A stretch of 64,000 nt of DNA, taken from the NCBI RefSeq assembly GCF_025165795.1, contig NZ_JAJAGO010000019.1:1-64000 (forward strand). The letters run 5' to 3'. This document shows, one piece after another, positions 1 to 7,907 of this stretch. Every line of letters starts with the position of its first letter. The first letter of the stretch is position 1. Both the position numbers and the translations under genes were made by a program. Origin of the DNA: Streptomyces gossypii (GTDB taxonomy: Bacteria > Actinomycetota > Actinomycetes > Streptomycetales > Streptomycetaceae). The notes below the pieces were generated by a model. That model had not been told where the DNA came from. It did not search any database and worked only from the letters and a program-made list of their open reading frames with translations.

Positions 1-157
1 TCGCGTTCACGTCGGAGGTGACGGTCGTGGTCATCGACTGGATGGAGACCGGCGCGTCACCACCGACGGCCACTGAGCCGACCTGGATCTGCCTGCTCCT
101 CCGCCGGTCGGCGAGCTTGATCGGGACATCCGGCATTCCGAGCGAAATCGCGGTCAT
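1..157 (-). CDS. ispG: 4-hydroxy-3-methylbut-2-enyl-diphosphate synthase (flavodoxin), N-terminal part only
   Basis: Only the first 52 codons are inside the window; the gene runs off the left edge. The ATG at 157 opens a reading frame starting MTAISLGMP, followed by a basic stretch and then a Gln-Ser-Met-Thr-Thr-Thr run, which is the conserved N terminus of IspG (GcpE). The enzyme is a 4Fe-4S protein that converts methylerythritol cyclodiphosphate to HMBPP in the MEP isoprenoid pathway. The dxr-rip-ispG order on the same strand is the standard Streptomyces arrangement and supports the call. The cluster Cys residues are outside the window, so activity cannot be judged. A 212 bp gap to rip may carry its own promoter; I see no obvious motif in it. 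Confidence 0.9.
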   Translation of the reverse strand, partial: MTAISLGMPDVPIKLADRRRSRQIQVGSVAVGGDAPVSIQSMTTTVTSDVNA

Positions 158-369
158 GGGCCTTCTCTCGTGACGGCAGAGCACACTGCGCGGGGCGACA
201 GCGACTCTCGGTCGACGAACCAGTGGTCGCCACTGGAACCCCCTCCGTGGGGAGGGGCTGGGTCGAAGTGCGGGCACGCACCAGGCTAGCCGAGGTGCCG
301 GACGCGCGAGGCCGCACACGAGCCGAGCGGGAAATGCCTTCCCGCCGTCACTTGTCCGGCACGGGTATG

Positions 370-1674
370 TCACCCGGTGAGCCGTACGGGATTCACCACG
401 TCCGCCACGAGCACCAGGAGGGTGAAGCAGATGAAGACGCCCGCGACGACGTAGGCGACCGGCATCAGCCGGGCCACGTCGAACGGCCCGGGGTCGGGGC
501 GGCGGAAGACTCTGGCGATTTTCCGGCGCAACGACTCCCACAAGGCTCCGGCCATATGACCGCCGTCCAGCGGCAGCAGGGGCAGCATGTTGAAGAGGAA
601 CAGCGACAGGTTGAAGCCCGCGACCAGGAACAGCATGGTCGCCACCCGCTGCTCCGGCGGAATGTCCAGGGAGAAGACGTCGCCGCCGACGCGGGCCGCG
701 CCGACTACGCCCATAGGGGAGTCCTGCTTGCGTTCACCGTCGCCGAACGCCGCGTCCCACAGGTCAGGGATCTTGGCGGGGAGGTCTATCAGCGCCTCGA
801 CACCGGAGACCATGATGTCGCCCATCCGGTCGACGGCCTGCGGGAAGGACTGCTCGACAATGCCGCTTGCCGGGGTGAAGCCCAGAAAACCCGTGGTGAC
901 GAACTCACCCTGGACATATCCGCCCCGGCCGTCGAACTTCGCGACCTGGTTCTCCACGAGATCCGCGTGCAGGGTCTTACGGGTACCGTCCCGCTCGACG
1001 GTGAGGGTCGCGGGGCCGATGGTGTCGCGGATGTCCTTCTGAAGCTCGTCCCACTCGGTGACCTTGTGGCCGTTGAACGCCACGACCTTGTCACCAGGTT
1101 TCAGGCCCGCGGCCTTCGCCGGGGAGTCCGGAGCCTTGCCCGTGCACTTGTCGGTGTTGGCGGAGGCCTGGATGACGCAGTCGGAGACGCTGGACACGGT
1201 GGTCGTCGTCGTGTTGACGCCGAAGGACATCAGCACGCCGAGGAAGATCACCACAGCCAGGATCAAGTTCATGAACGGCCCGGCAAACATCACGATCACG
1301 CGCTTCCAGGGCTTGCGCGTGTAGAACAGCCGCTTCTCGTCGCCGGGCTGGAGCTCCTCGAACGCCGCCGCGCGGGCGTCCTCGATCATCCCACGGAAGG
1401 GTGAGGTGGAGCGCTGCCGGATGGCCCCGTCGTCCCCTGGCGGGAACATGCCGATCATGCGGATGTAGCCGCCGAGCGGGATCGCCTTGATGCCGTACTC
1501 GGTGTCGCCCTTACGACGGGAGAAGAGCGTCGGACCGAAGCCCACCATGTACTGGGGCACCCGGATGCCGAACATCTTGGCTGTCGAGAGGTGACCCAGC
1601 TCATGCCATGCGATGGAGAAAAGCAGACCCACGACGAAGACGACTATGCCGAGGATGGTCATGAATGTCGTCAT
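370..1674 (-). CDS. rip: Site-2 (M50) intramembrane metalloprotease, RIP/RseP-like
   Basis: A 434-residue membrane zinc protease. The first transmembrane segment contains the zinc motif HELGH at residues 24-28; an LDGG motif near residues 369-372 in a C-terminal membrane segment supplies the third metal ligand typical of M50 proteases. A PDZ-like domain (about residues 180-280) lies between, with an insertion holding two Cys (SDCVIQ and DKCTG) that may form a disulfide outside the membrane. Family members cleave anti-sigma factors or other membrane proteins after a first site-1 cut; the substrate here is unknown. Its ATG overlaps the dxr stop as ATGA, so the two genes are translationally coupled. 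Confidence 0.92.
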   Translation of the reverse strand: MTTFMTILGIVVFVVGLLFSIAWHELGHLSTAKMFGIRVPQYMVGFGPTLFSRRKGDTEYGIKAIPLGGYIRMIGMFPPGDDGAIRQRSTSPFRGMIEDARAAAFEELQPGDEKRLFYTRKPWKRVIVMFAGPFMNLILAVVIFLGVLMSFGVNTTTTTVSSVSDCVIQASANTDKCTGKAPDSPAKAAGLKPGDKVVAFNGHKVTEWDELQKDIRDTIGPATLTVERDGTRKTLHADLVENQVAKFDGRGGYVQGEFVTTGFLGFTPASGIVEQSFPQAVDRMGDIMVSGVEALIDLPAKIPDLWDAAFGDGERKQDSPMGVVGAARVGGDVFSLDIPPEQRVATMLFLVAGFNLSLFLFNMLPLLPLDGGHMAGALWESLRRKIARVFRRPDPGPFDVARLMPVAYVVAGVFICFTLLVLVADVVNPVRLTG

Positions 1675-2927
1675 GCACGGGCCTCCACTACGGCCTGGGC
1701 CAGCTCACGGGCTCGGCTGCGCGCCCAGCTCTCGGCTTCCAGGACATCGGACAGGGTCGGATCGGTTCCCGCGGGGTGGCCCCCCGAGTGTTCGCCGACC
1801 ACAGCGGAGACCGTATCGACAATGCCGGTGAACGGCAGCCTGCCCGCGAGGAAAGCGTCGACGCACTCCTCGTTGGCTGCGTTGAAGACGGCAGGAGCGG
1901 TGCCACCGAGAGCGCCGACGTGACAAGCCAGCGGGACCGACGGGAACGCCTCCTCGTCCAGCGGGAAGAACTCCCAGGACATGGCCTTCGACCAGTCGAA
2001 GACCGGCCCCGAGTCCGGGACCCGGCTCGGCCATCCGAGGGCCAGCGCGATCGGCAGCCGCATGTCGGGCGGGCCGCATTGGGCCAGCGTGGAGCCGTCG
2101 GTGAACTCCACCATGGAATGGATGTACGACTGCGGGTGGACGACCACCTGAATCCGGTCGAAGGGGATGTCGTAGAGCAGATGCGCCTCGATCACCTCGA
2201 GTCCCTTGTTGACAAGGGTGGCGGAGTTCACGGTGATGACGGGGCCCATTTCCCATGTGGGATGGGCCAGCGCGTCCTGTGGCGTCACATTGGCGAGTTC
2301 CGCTCTCGTACGGCCGCGGAACGGGCCTCCGGAGGCGGTGACCAGCAGCTTGCGGACCTCCTGCCGGCTACCGCCCATCAGTGCCTGGAAGAGCGCGGAG
2401 TGCTCGGAGTCCACCGGGATGATCTGACCGGGTGCCGCGAGCGCCTTCACCAGCGGACCGCCGACGATCAGCGATTCCTTGTTGGCGAGTGCGAGCAGCC
2501 GTCCAGCCCGCAGCGCCGCCAGAGTGGGAGCCAGGCCGATGGAGCCGGTGATGCCGTTGAGCACCGTGTGGCACTCGGCGGCGGCCAGTTCGGTCGCGGC
2601 GTCGGGCCCTGCCAGCACCTCGGGGATGGGCTCCCCCGTCCCGTACTCCGCGCGCAGCGCCTGCCGCAGCTCGACGGCCTTGTCCTCCCGCGCGACCGCG
2701 ACCGTACGCACCTGAAGACGGTGCGCCTGCCCGGCCAGCAGACCCACCCTGCCCCCTGCGGCGGACAGCCCGGTCACTCGGAAGCGGCCGGGATTGTTCA
2801 GCACCACGTCTACCGCCTGGGTGCCGATGGAGCCGGTCGACCCGAGAATCACGATGTCGCGGGGGCCGTCGGATGCCGGAGCATCGGCCGGGAAGCGCGT
2901 ATGCGGATCAGCGAGGGAGTTGGTCAT
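1671..2927 (-). CDS. dxr: 1-deoxy-D-xylulose 5-phosphate reductoisomerase
   Basis: A 418-residue enzyme of the MEP pathway that rearranges and reduces DXP to MEP with NADPH. The NADPH-binding loop GSTGSIGTQ is at residues 29-37. The metal/substrate segment with PVDSEHSALFQ is present in the middle, followed by the flexible-loop region (TASGGPFRGR) and the C-terminal VNAANEE-like segment seen here as VFNAANEECVDAF. Length fits the family (about 390-420). It is the first gene of the dxr-rip pair; ispG follows. Start at ATG 2927 gives a short N-terminal extension of about 20 residues before the Rossmann fold, usual in Streptomyces. Confidence 0.95.
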   Translation of the reverse strand: MTNSLADPHTRFPADAPASDGPRDIVILGSTGSIGTQAVDVVLNNPGRFRVTGLSAAGGRVGLLAGQAHRLQVRTVAVAREDKAVELRQALRAEYGTGEPIPEVLAGPDAATELAAAECHTVLNGITGSIGLAPTLAALRAGRLLALANKESLIVGGPLVKALAAPGQIIPVDSEHSALFQALMGGSRQEVRKLLVTASGGPFRGRTRAELANVTPQDALAHPTWEMGPVITVNSATLVNKGLEVIEAHLLYDIPFDRIQVVVHPQSYIHSMVEFTDGSTLAQCGPPDMRLPIALALGWPSRVPDSGPVFDWSKAMSWEFFPLDEEAFPSVPLACHVGALGGTAPAVFNAANEECVDAFLAGRLPFTGIVDTVSAVVGEHSGGHPAGTDPTLSDVLEAESWARSRARELAQAVVEARA

Positions 2928-2999
2928 TGCCCCATTGTGTCTGGTCCGCTGTGACCGGGAGCACGGCGCCCTCCCGCCGTACGGGGCCGCCCCGGCCGG

Positions 3000-4904
3000 T
3001 CAGCGGACGGGCCGGTGCACGTTGTCCCTCCGGGCTGGTCCGGGTGCCTGGTCGGCGATCCAGGGGCCGTCGTCGGAGGGGTCGATGATGCCGGCCTCGA
3101 GCCAGGTGTAAGAGCCGTTGAGGATGCCGCGCACGACGGAGCGATCGAGGTCGTCGGTGTTCGTCCACAGCCGGCCGAAGAGCTCTTCCACGCGGATGCG
3201 CGCCTGGTGGCAGAAGGCGTCCGCGAGCCGCTGGGCGGCCCGGCCCTCGCCTCCCCCGTCGCTGCGCAGTTTCTCCGCACGTACGCAGGCCGCGCTCATC
3301 GCGAAGAGTTCCGCTCCGATGTCGACGATGCGGCCCAGGAAGCCCTGCTTCGTCTCCATCTTCCCCTGCCATCGGGTCATTGCGTAAAAGGTCGAGCGGG
3401 CCAGCTTGCGAGCGGTGCGCTCGATGTAGCGCATATGCGGGGCGAGATGACCGAACTCCGCGTACGAGCGCGGCAGGTGCCCCGGTCCGGCCACCAGCTT
3501 GGGGAGCCAGCGTGCGTAGAAGCCGCCTGCGGCGACGGCAGCCCGGCGCTTGTCGGCCATCGAGGCATCCGGGGCGATCAGATCACCGGCTACGGCAAGG
3601 TGCGCGTCGACCGCCTCTCTGGCGATCAGCAGGTGCATGATCTCCGTGGACCCCTCGAAGATGCGGTTGATACGCAGATCCCGCAGGATCTGTTCGGCCG
3701 GGACGGACCGCTCGCCCCGTGCGGCCAAGGACGCCGCGGTCTCGAAGCCCCGTCCGCCGCGGATCTGGACCAGTTCGTCGGCGATCAGCCACGCCATCTC
3801 GGAGCCGTAGAGCTTGGCCAGCGCGGCTTCGATCCGGATGTCGTTGCGGTCCTCGTCCGCCATCTGGGAGGCGAGATCGAGGACCGCCTCCAGCGCGAAG
3901 GTCGTCGCGGCGATGAAGGACATCTTGCTGCCGACGGCTTCGTGCTTCGCCACCGGCCTGCCCCACTGGACGCGCGCCTCGGTCCACTCCCGGGCGATCT
4001 TCAGGCACCACTTGCCCGCCCCGACACACGTGGCGGGAAGTGAGAGGCGCCCGGTGTTCAGTGTGGTGAGCGCGATCTTGAGACCGGCTCCCTCGGGACC
4101 GATGCGGTTGGCGGCTGGTACGCGTACCCGGTGGAAGCGGGTGACGCCGTTCTCCAGGCCACGCAGTCCCATGAACTCGTTACGGTTCTCGACGGTGATT
4201 CCGGGCGAGTTCGCCTCCACCACGAATGCGGTGATGCCTCCCTTACGCTCCGGCGTACGGGGCACCCGCGCCATCACGACCAGCAGGTCGGCGATCACGC
4301 CGTTGGTCGTCCACAGCTTCACCCCGTCCAGGACGTACTCGTCGCCCTCGGGGATCGCCGAGGTGGCGAGCCGTGCCGGGTCGGAGCCGACATCCGGCTC
4401 GGTCAGCAGGAACGCCGAGATGTCGGTGCGGGCACAGCGAGGCAGGAAGGTGTCCTTCTGCTCCTGGGTGCCGAAGAGTTTCAGCGGCTGCGGCACCCCG
4501 ATCGACTGGTGTGCGGAGAGCAGCGCCCCGACGGCGGGACTGACCGAGCTGACCAGCGCGAGGGCCTTGTTGTAGTAGACCTGGGAGAGGCCGAGACCGC
4601 CGTATTCGGTGTCGACCTTCATGCCGAGCGCGCCCAACTCCTTGAGTCCGCCCACCACGTCGTCCGGGATGCGGGCCTCCCGCTCGATCAGCGGGCCGTC
4701 GATCACGCTTTCGCAGAAGACGCGGAGTGCGGCGAGGAACTCCTCACCGCGCCGAACGGACTCCGGTTCCGGCTGGGGGTGCGGGTGGATGAGATCGAGC
4801 CGGAACCGGCCGAGGAAAAGCTCTTTGGCGAAACTGGGCTTGCGCCAGTCCTGTTCGCGGGCGGCCTCGGCCACCTCTCGCGCCTCACGCTCTGTGACGG
4901 TCAT
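3000..4904 (-). CDS. Acyl-CoA dehydrogenase, long form (VLCAD/ACAD9-like layout)
   Basis: A 634-residue flavoprotein expected to introduce the alpha-beta double bond into acyl-CoA and pass electrons to ETF. The central acyl-CoA dehydrogenase core is clear: FLLTEPDVGSDPARL (FAD/substrate region), WTTNGVIADLLVVMARV, and the C-terminal catalytic loop RIFEGSTEIMH, where the Glu of FEG is the expected catalytic base. It is about 230 residues longer than ordinary short/medium-chain enzymes, with an N-terminal extension and a C-terminal alpha-helical domain of about 190 residues, the layout of very-long-chain acyl-CoA dehydrogenases. Substrate chain length cannot be read from sequence. It lies 72 bp upstream of dxr but is probably an independent unit. 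Confidence 0.88.
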   Translation of the reverse strand: MTVTEREAREVAEAAREQDWRKPSFAKELFLGRFRLDLIHPHPQPEPESVRRGEEFLAALRVFCESVIDGPLIEREARIPDDVVGGLKELGALGMKVDTEYGGLGLSQVYYNKALALVSSVSPAVGALLSAHQSIGVPQPLKLFGTQEQKDTFLPRCARTDISAFLLTEPDVGSDPARLATSAIPEGDEYVLDGVKLWTTNGVIADLLVVMARVPRTPERKGGITAFVVEANSPGITVENRNEFMGLRGLENGVTRFHRVRVPAANRIGPEGAGLKIALTTLNTGRLSLPATCVGAGKWCLKIAREWTEARVQWGRPVAKHEAVGSKMSFIAATTFALEAVLDLASQMADEDRNDIRIEAALAKLYGSEMAWLIADELVQIRGGRGFETAASLAARGERSVPAEQILRDLRINRIFEGSTEIMHLLIAREAVDAHLAVAGDLIAPDASMADKRRAAVAAGGFYARWLPKLVAGPGHLPRSYAEFGHLAPHMRYIERTARKLARSTFYAMTRWQGKMETKQGFLGRIVDIGAELFAMSAACVRAEKLRSDGGGEGRAAQRLADAFCHQARIRVEELFGRLWTNTDDLDRSVVRGILNGSYTWLEAGIIDPSDDGPWIADQAPGPARRDNVHRPVR

Positions 4905-5085
4905 GACGCTCGTTCACCTCGCACTTCCAGCGCTCGCTGCGCACTGGCGCCCGCGCACTCGCACAGGCGCTACCGACGGGTGCTACTCGTCCGTATCTAC
5001 CCGAAACGCGCGGTCCGTGCCAGCCCCCGCGCGGAAAGGCGCAGTCGGTGCGGGGCCCGGGGTCACCTCGGTGCGGAGCCCGGGG

Positions 5086-5889
5086 TCACGGCACGACACG
5101 GAAATGGGTGGTGAGGCGGCCGTCGTCGTCATAAATATGGAAGGCGAGCATCGGGGGCAGCTCGTAGTCGATCGGCGTTTCGCCCTCCCAGGGCATTCGC
5201 AGCGTCGAGACGACTCCCGGCGCGGCGAGCAGCGGCATCCCGGCGAAGCTGGTCGCCGCCGCCATGTGGGTGTGCCCGCACAGCAGCGCGGCGACGTGGG
5301 GGTGGCGGGTGACCACCTCGGCGAGCCGCTCCTCGCCGAACTGCCGGATCGGGTCGACGTACTGCCCGTGCAGCGGCACGGGCGGGTGGTGGAAGCAGAC
5401 GAATGCCGGGGCCTCGTGCGGGGCGGCAAGGAGTTCGCCGTCCAGCCACGCGAGCGTGGTGTCGTCCAGGTAACCGGCCCCGCGGCCCGGAATGCTGGAG
5501 TCGCACATGAGAAAGGTCGCGCCGGGAAGGCGGTGCGCCGCATTGACGGGCGACGCGTCGGCCGGATCGGCAGAGTCGGTGAGGCTGCCGCTGGGCAGCC
5601 CGGCGCGGTAGGCACCGCGCACGTCGTGGTTGCCGGGGCACAGCAGCACGGTGTGGCAGGACGAGGTGAGCAGCTCGGCTGCCTCCTCATACTCCTCGGG
5701 GGCCCCATGATCGGCGATGTCACCGGTCAGCAGGACGGCATCGAGTTCGCCGGGGAGATCGTCGAGATAGCGCAGCACACGCGCGGCGCGCTCGCGGGCG
5801 CGCTCGCCGTTGTCACCTTCGTGGTCCTGGCCGAGGTGGATGTCGCTGAAATGGGCGAAGACGAACATGTCGCCGAGTCTCACTTTCAT
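5086..5889 (-). CDS. Calcineurin-like metallophosphoesterase (CpdA/Icc-like)
   Basis: A 267-residue cytosolic phosphoesterase with all metal motifs: SDIH at 15-18, TGD at 55-57, GNHD at 86-89, a later FHHPP, and GHTH near the C terminus. This is the class III cyclic-nucleotide phosphodiesterase-like layout; the real substrate may be any phosphomono- or diester. An in-frame frame continues upstream but is non-coding in character, and the ATG at 5889 overlaps the stop of the upstream phosphotriesterase-like pseudogene as ATGA, so I take 5889 as the start; Met at residue 8 (5868) is an alternative. It is the last gene of a DUF4865-phosphotriesterase-metallophosphoesterase operon. Confidence 0.85.
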   Translation of the reverse strand: MKVRLGDMFVFAHFSDIHLGQDHEGDNGERARERAARVLRYLDDLPGELDAVLLTGDIADHGAPEEYEEAAELLTSSCHTVLLCPGNHDVRGAYRAGLPSGSLTDSADPADASPVNAAHRLPGATFLMCDSSIPGRGAGYLDDTTLAWLDGELLAAPHEAPAFVCFHHPPVPLHGQYVDPIRQFGEERLAEVVTRHPHVAALLCGHTHMAAATSFAGMPLLAAPGVVSTLRMPWEGETPIDYELPPMLAFHIYDDDGRLTTHFRVVP

Positions 5890-6441
5890 GAGGCCGAGAA
5901 GGCGCGGACCGGATTGTGCACGAAGACACGGGCGGCGAGTTCGCCGCCCGACTCCTGTTCGATCCGGGGGTACAGGTGGCTGAGCAGGTAGGGCCTTCCG
6001 GGGGCCGAGCCGGCGGCGGTAGTCGTTGTAGCCGCCGATCAGAAGCTGGTCGGCGTGCCCGGCTGGGGCCAGCTCTACGAGCGTGCCAGCAGGTACCCGT
6101 CGGTGGCGTGGTGAGCGCGGGAAGGGCCATCGAACACCAGGTGGGCTCCGGTCGCGGCAGAGGAGCTCGGCCAATTCGAGCGCGGCGGTTCCCGCCCTCC
6201 AGATGGACGGCGATGGGTGCGCCGGTCGCGTGGTGCGCCGCAGCGGGCGGTGAGGGGCGCGTCGTCCGGGCCCCAAGGGGTCCACTGCACGACGGCGCCC
6301 CCCGAGCGCCGCGAAGGCATGCAGTTCCACCCCGCGGCGGGTCGGAGTCGGCGAGTTCCTGCCCCGGCAGTCGGGCGCTGCGCAGGAAGAGGTGATCATG
6401 AGAGTTGAAGGCTCCGATCAGCCGGGGACGGTGCGGATCAC
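5886..6441 (-). pseudogene. Decayed phosphotriesterase-family (PTE) hydrolase
   Basis: No single frame is open, but joining pieces from all three minus-strand frames gives a recognisable phosphotriesterase-family hydrolase. The pieces are: a GTG start (6441) overlapping the DUF4865 stop, with VIRTVPG; then SHDHLFLRS (the N-terminal metal HxH); ELHAFAALGG; AVVQWTPWGPDD; HHATGAPIAVHLEGG; TAALELAELL; ATGAHLVFDGPSRAHHATD; LAPAGHADQLLIGG; and a C terminus ending NPVRAFSAS. At least six frame changes are needed, and the middle of the protein (normally about 100 residues more) is deleted, so this is an old pseudogene rather than one sequencing slip. Both ends keep the 4-bp stop/start overlaps with the neighbours, showing it was a coupled operon member. 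Confidence 0.8.
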
Positions 6442-7004
6442 CGGGTCGTTCCCTGGGAAAGGTGCAGTACCTCGTAGCGCTGCTCCCCTTCGGAGCCGCC
6501 GGGCACGCCCAGGATGCGCAGGACGAAGCGGACCAGCTCCCAGCGGTGCGGGTCCAGGCCGAGAGCGGCGCTGTGGACGCCGGGTTCGCGCACCACCGCG
6601 CGCAGTTCGTCGAGCGCGAGGTCGATGGTGGTGGCGGTGTCGCCGCCTTCCGGGACGGCCCGCATCAAGCGCTCGGCCACACGCGGCGTCTCGCCATGCG
6701 CCGGACCGTGCTCGTGTGCGAGACCATGCCAGTTCCGTACTGCTGGACGCCCGAAGTCGTCGCTCAGCCCCTGGAATCCCGGACCACGGAGGAACCCGGT
6801 GAGGGCTTCGTGGTCGGTCCAGAGGTAGAAGGGGGCGTACTGGTTGACCGTTGAGCCGTCCTTGCCGCGTTCCCGAATAGCGAACGCCTTGAGGCCGAGC
6901 CCCGGCCAGCCGTCGAGCAGATGCCCCTTGCTGCGCACTCGACGGCGTATGACGTCCATTTCATAGTCAGCGGGCAGGGTGATCTCGTACTGCAGGGCAT
7001 GCAT
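6438..7004 (-). CDS. DUF4865 family protein
   Basis: A 188-residue soluble protein that I match to DUF4865 from its N terminus (MHALQYEITLPADYEMD), the DGWPGLGLKAFAIRERG segment and VNQYAPFYLWTD. The family looks like a dimeric alpha-beta barrel domain related to quinol monooxygenase/YdhR folds; its function is not established. It sits 129 bp downstream of a TetR gene on the same strand, and its stop overlaps the GTG start of the phosphotriesterase-like pseudogene (GTGA), so it is probably the first enzyme of a TetR-controlled operon. No signal peptide or membrane segment is visible. Confidence 0.75.
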   Translation of the reverse strand: MHALQYEITLPADYEMDVIRRRVRSKGHLLDGWPGLGLKAFAIRERGKDGSTVNQYAPFYLWTDHEALTGFLRGPGFQGLSDDFGRPAVRNWHGLAHEHGPAHGETPRVAERLMRAVPEGGDTATTIDLALDELRAVVREPGVHSAALGLDPHRWELVRFVLRILGVPGGSEGEQRYEVLHLSQGTTR

Positions 7005-7133
7005 GGAGCGGACTCCCGAAGGTTGAAGGGTCAGTCGGCCGAAAGCAGCGCGGGGCGGCGCACGGGGCGCACACTGTGCGGTTCGCGGGCGGGCCCCGTC
7101 GGGCGGGCCGGTCAGTTGGTCAGACGGCCCGCG

Positions 7134-7769
7134 TCAGCGGCCGAGCCGGCCGGGGAGCGACTTGACGAGTGTTTCCGTTCCGGGGCGGAGCCCAGGCGGG
7201 GAGGTCTGGGCGCGGGCTCCTTCGAGGAGCCGCAGGAGACCGTCGACAGCCTGATGGAACGGGGCGGCGTCGGCAGCGGACCGGGCCAGGACGTAGCCGC
7301 CCTGAACGACCGCGACGATGGTGGCCGCAGTGGCCCTTGCGTCCAGCTCAGCGGTCAGCTCTCCGCTCCGGCGCCCCTTTTCGAGCACCTCCGTCAGCTG
7401 GTCGCGTAGCCAGCCGAAGGTCTCCTCCAGTGGACGGCGCAGCTCCGGGTCGGCGACGATGTCGGGATCCTGCGCCAGTCCGCCGATGCGGCAGCCGCGG
7501 AGCACGGAGCGCTCTCGCGTGAGATAGGCCCGCACCCGCTCCAGCGCACTGCCTGAACTCCGCAGATCGCCCTCTGCGGTCGCCCGCAACTGTTCGGCGC
7601 TGCGGCGTACGGCGGCGGCCGCGAGACCCGCCTTCCCGGCGAAGTGGTGATACATACTGCCCTGGCCGGCGCCCGCTCGCTGCTGAATGGCTTTCGGGCT
7701 GGTCCCCACGTAGCCGCGCTCCCACAGCAGTTCCTGCGTGGCCACGATCAGCTTCTCCCCTGTACTCAT
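7134..7769 (-). CDS. TetR/AcrR family transcriptional regulator (LmrA/YxaF-like)
   Basis: A 211-residue repressor-type regulator. The N-terminal helix-turn-helix runs from about residue 5 to 50 (ATQELLWERGY, then SPKAIQQRAGAGQGSMYHHFAGK). The C-terminal ligand domain has the LRGCRIGGLAQDPD and LEKGRRSGEL segments characteristic of the LmrA/YxaF group. The frame is open further upstream, but the ATG at 7769 precedes the HTH directly, and placing the start there leaves a palindrome (7778-7797) just upstream as operator; a longer start would put the operator inside the gene. It probably represses itself and the DUF4865 operon downstream. Confidence 0.85.
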   Translation of the reverse strand: MSTGEKLIVATQELLWERGYVGTSPKAIQQRAGAGQGSMYHHFAGKAGLAAAAVRRSAEQLRATAEGDLRSSGSALERVRAYLTRERSVLRGCRIGGLAQDPDIVADPELRRPLEETFGWLRDQLTEVLEKGRRSGELTAELDARATAATIVAVVQGGYVLARSAADAAPFHQAVDGLLRLLEGARAQTSPPGLRPGTETLVKSLPGRLGR

Positions 7770-7777
7770 GACCTCAA

Positions 7778-7797
7778 TGTACATACCAGTAGGTACA
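7778..7797. promoter_or_regulatory. Probable TetR operator
   Basis: The sequence TGTACATACCAGTAGGTACA contains the perfect inverted repeat TACC-N4-GGTA with imperfect flanks, and ends 9 bp upstream of the TetR start codon at 7769. Palindromes with TACC/GGTA half-sites are common operators of this TetR subgroup. Binding by this regulator is inference. Confidence 0.6.
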
Positions 7798-7907
7798 ATC
7801 GTCAGGCAGCGAACCGCTGCCCGGTCCGTGTGACCGGGCAGCGGTTGAAAGCAGTGCGGAGGAGAGTCAGGGCACGTCACCTGCGGCCGGACCTCCGAGC
7901 CGCTGCC

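Noticed and set aside
223..1404. Long plus-strand open frame opposite rip
   Set aside because: Typical GC-rich antisense shadow: charged and His/Arg-rich, no ribosome binding site, and the minus strand carries the clear M50 protease.
5890..6399. N-terminal extension of the metallophosphoesterase of about 170 residues
   Set aside because: The residues correspond to fragments of the phosphotriesterase-like pseudogene read in changing frames; the domain begins only after ATG 5889, which has the coupling overlap.
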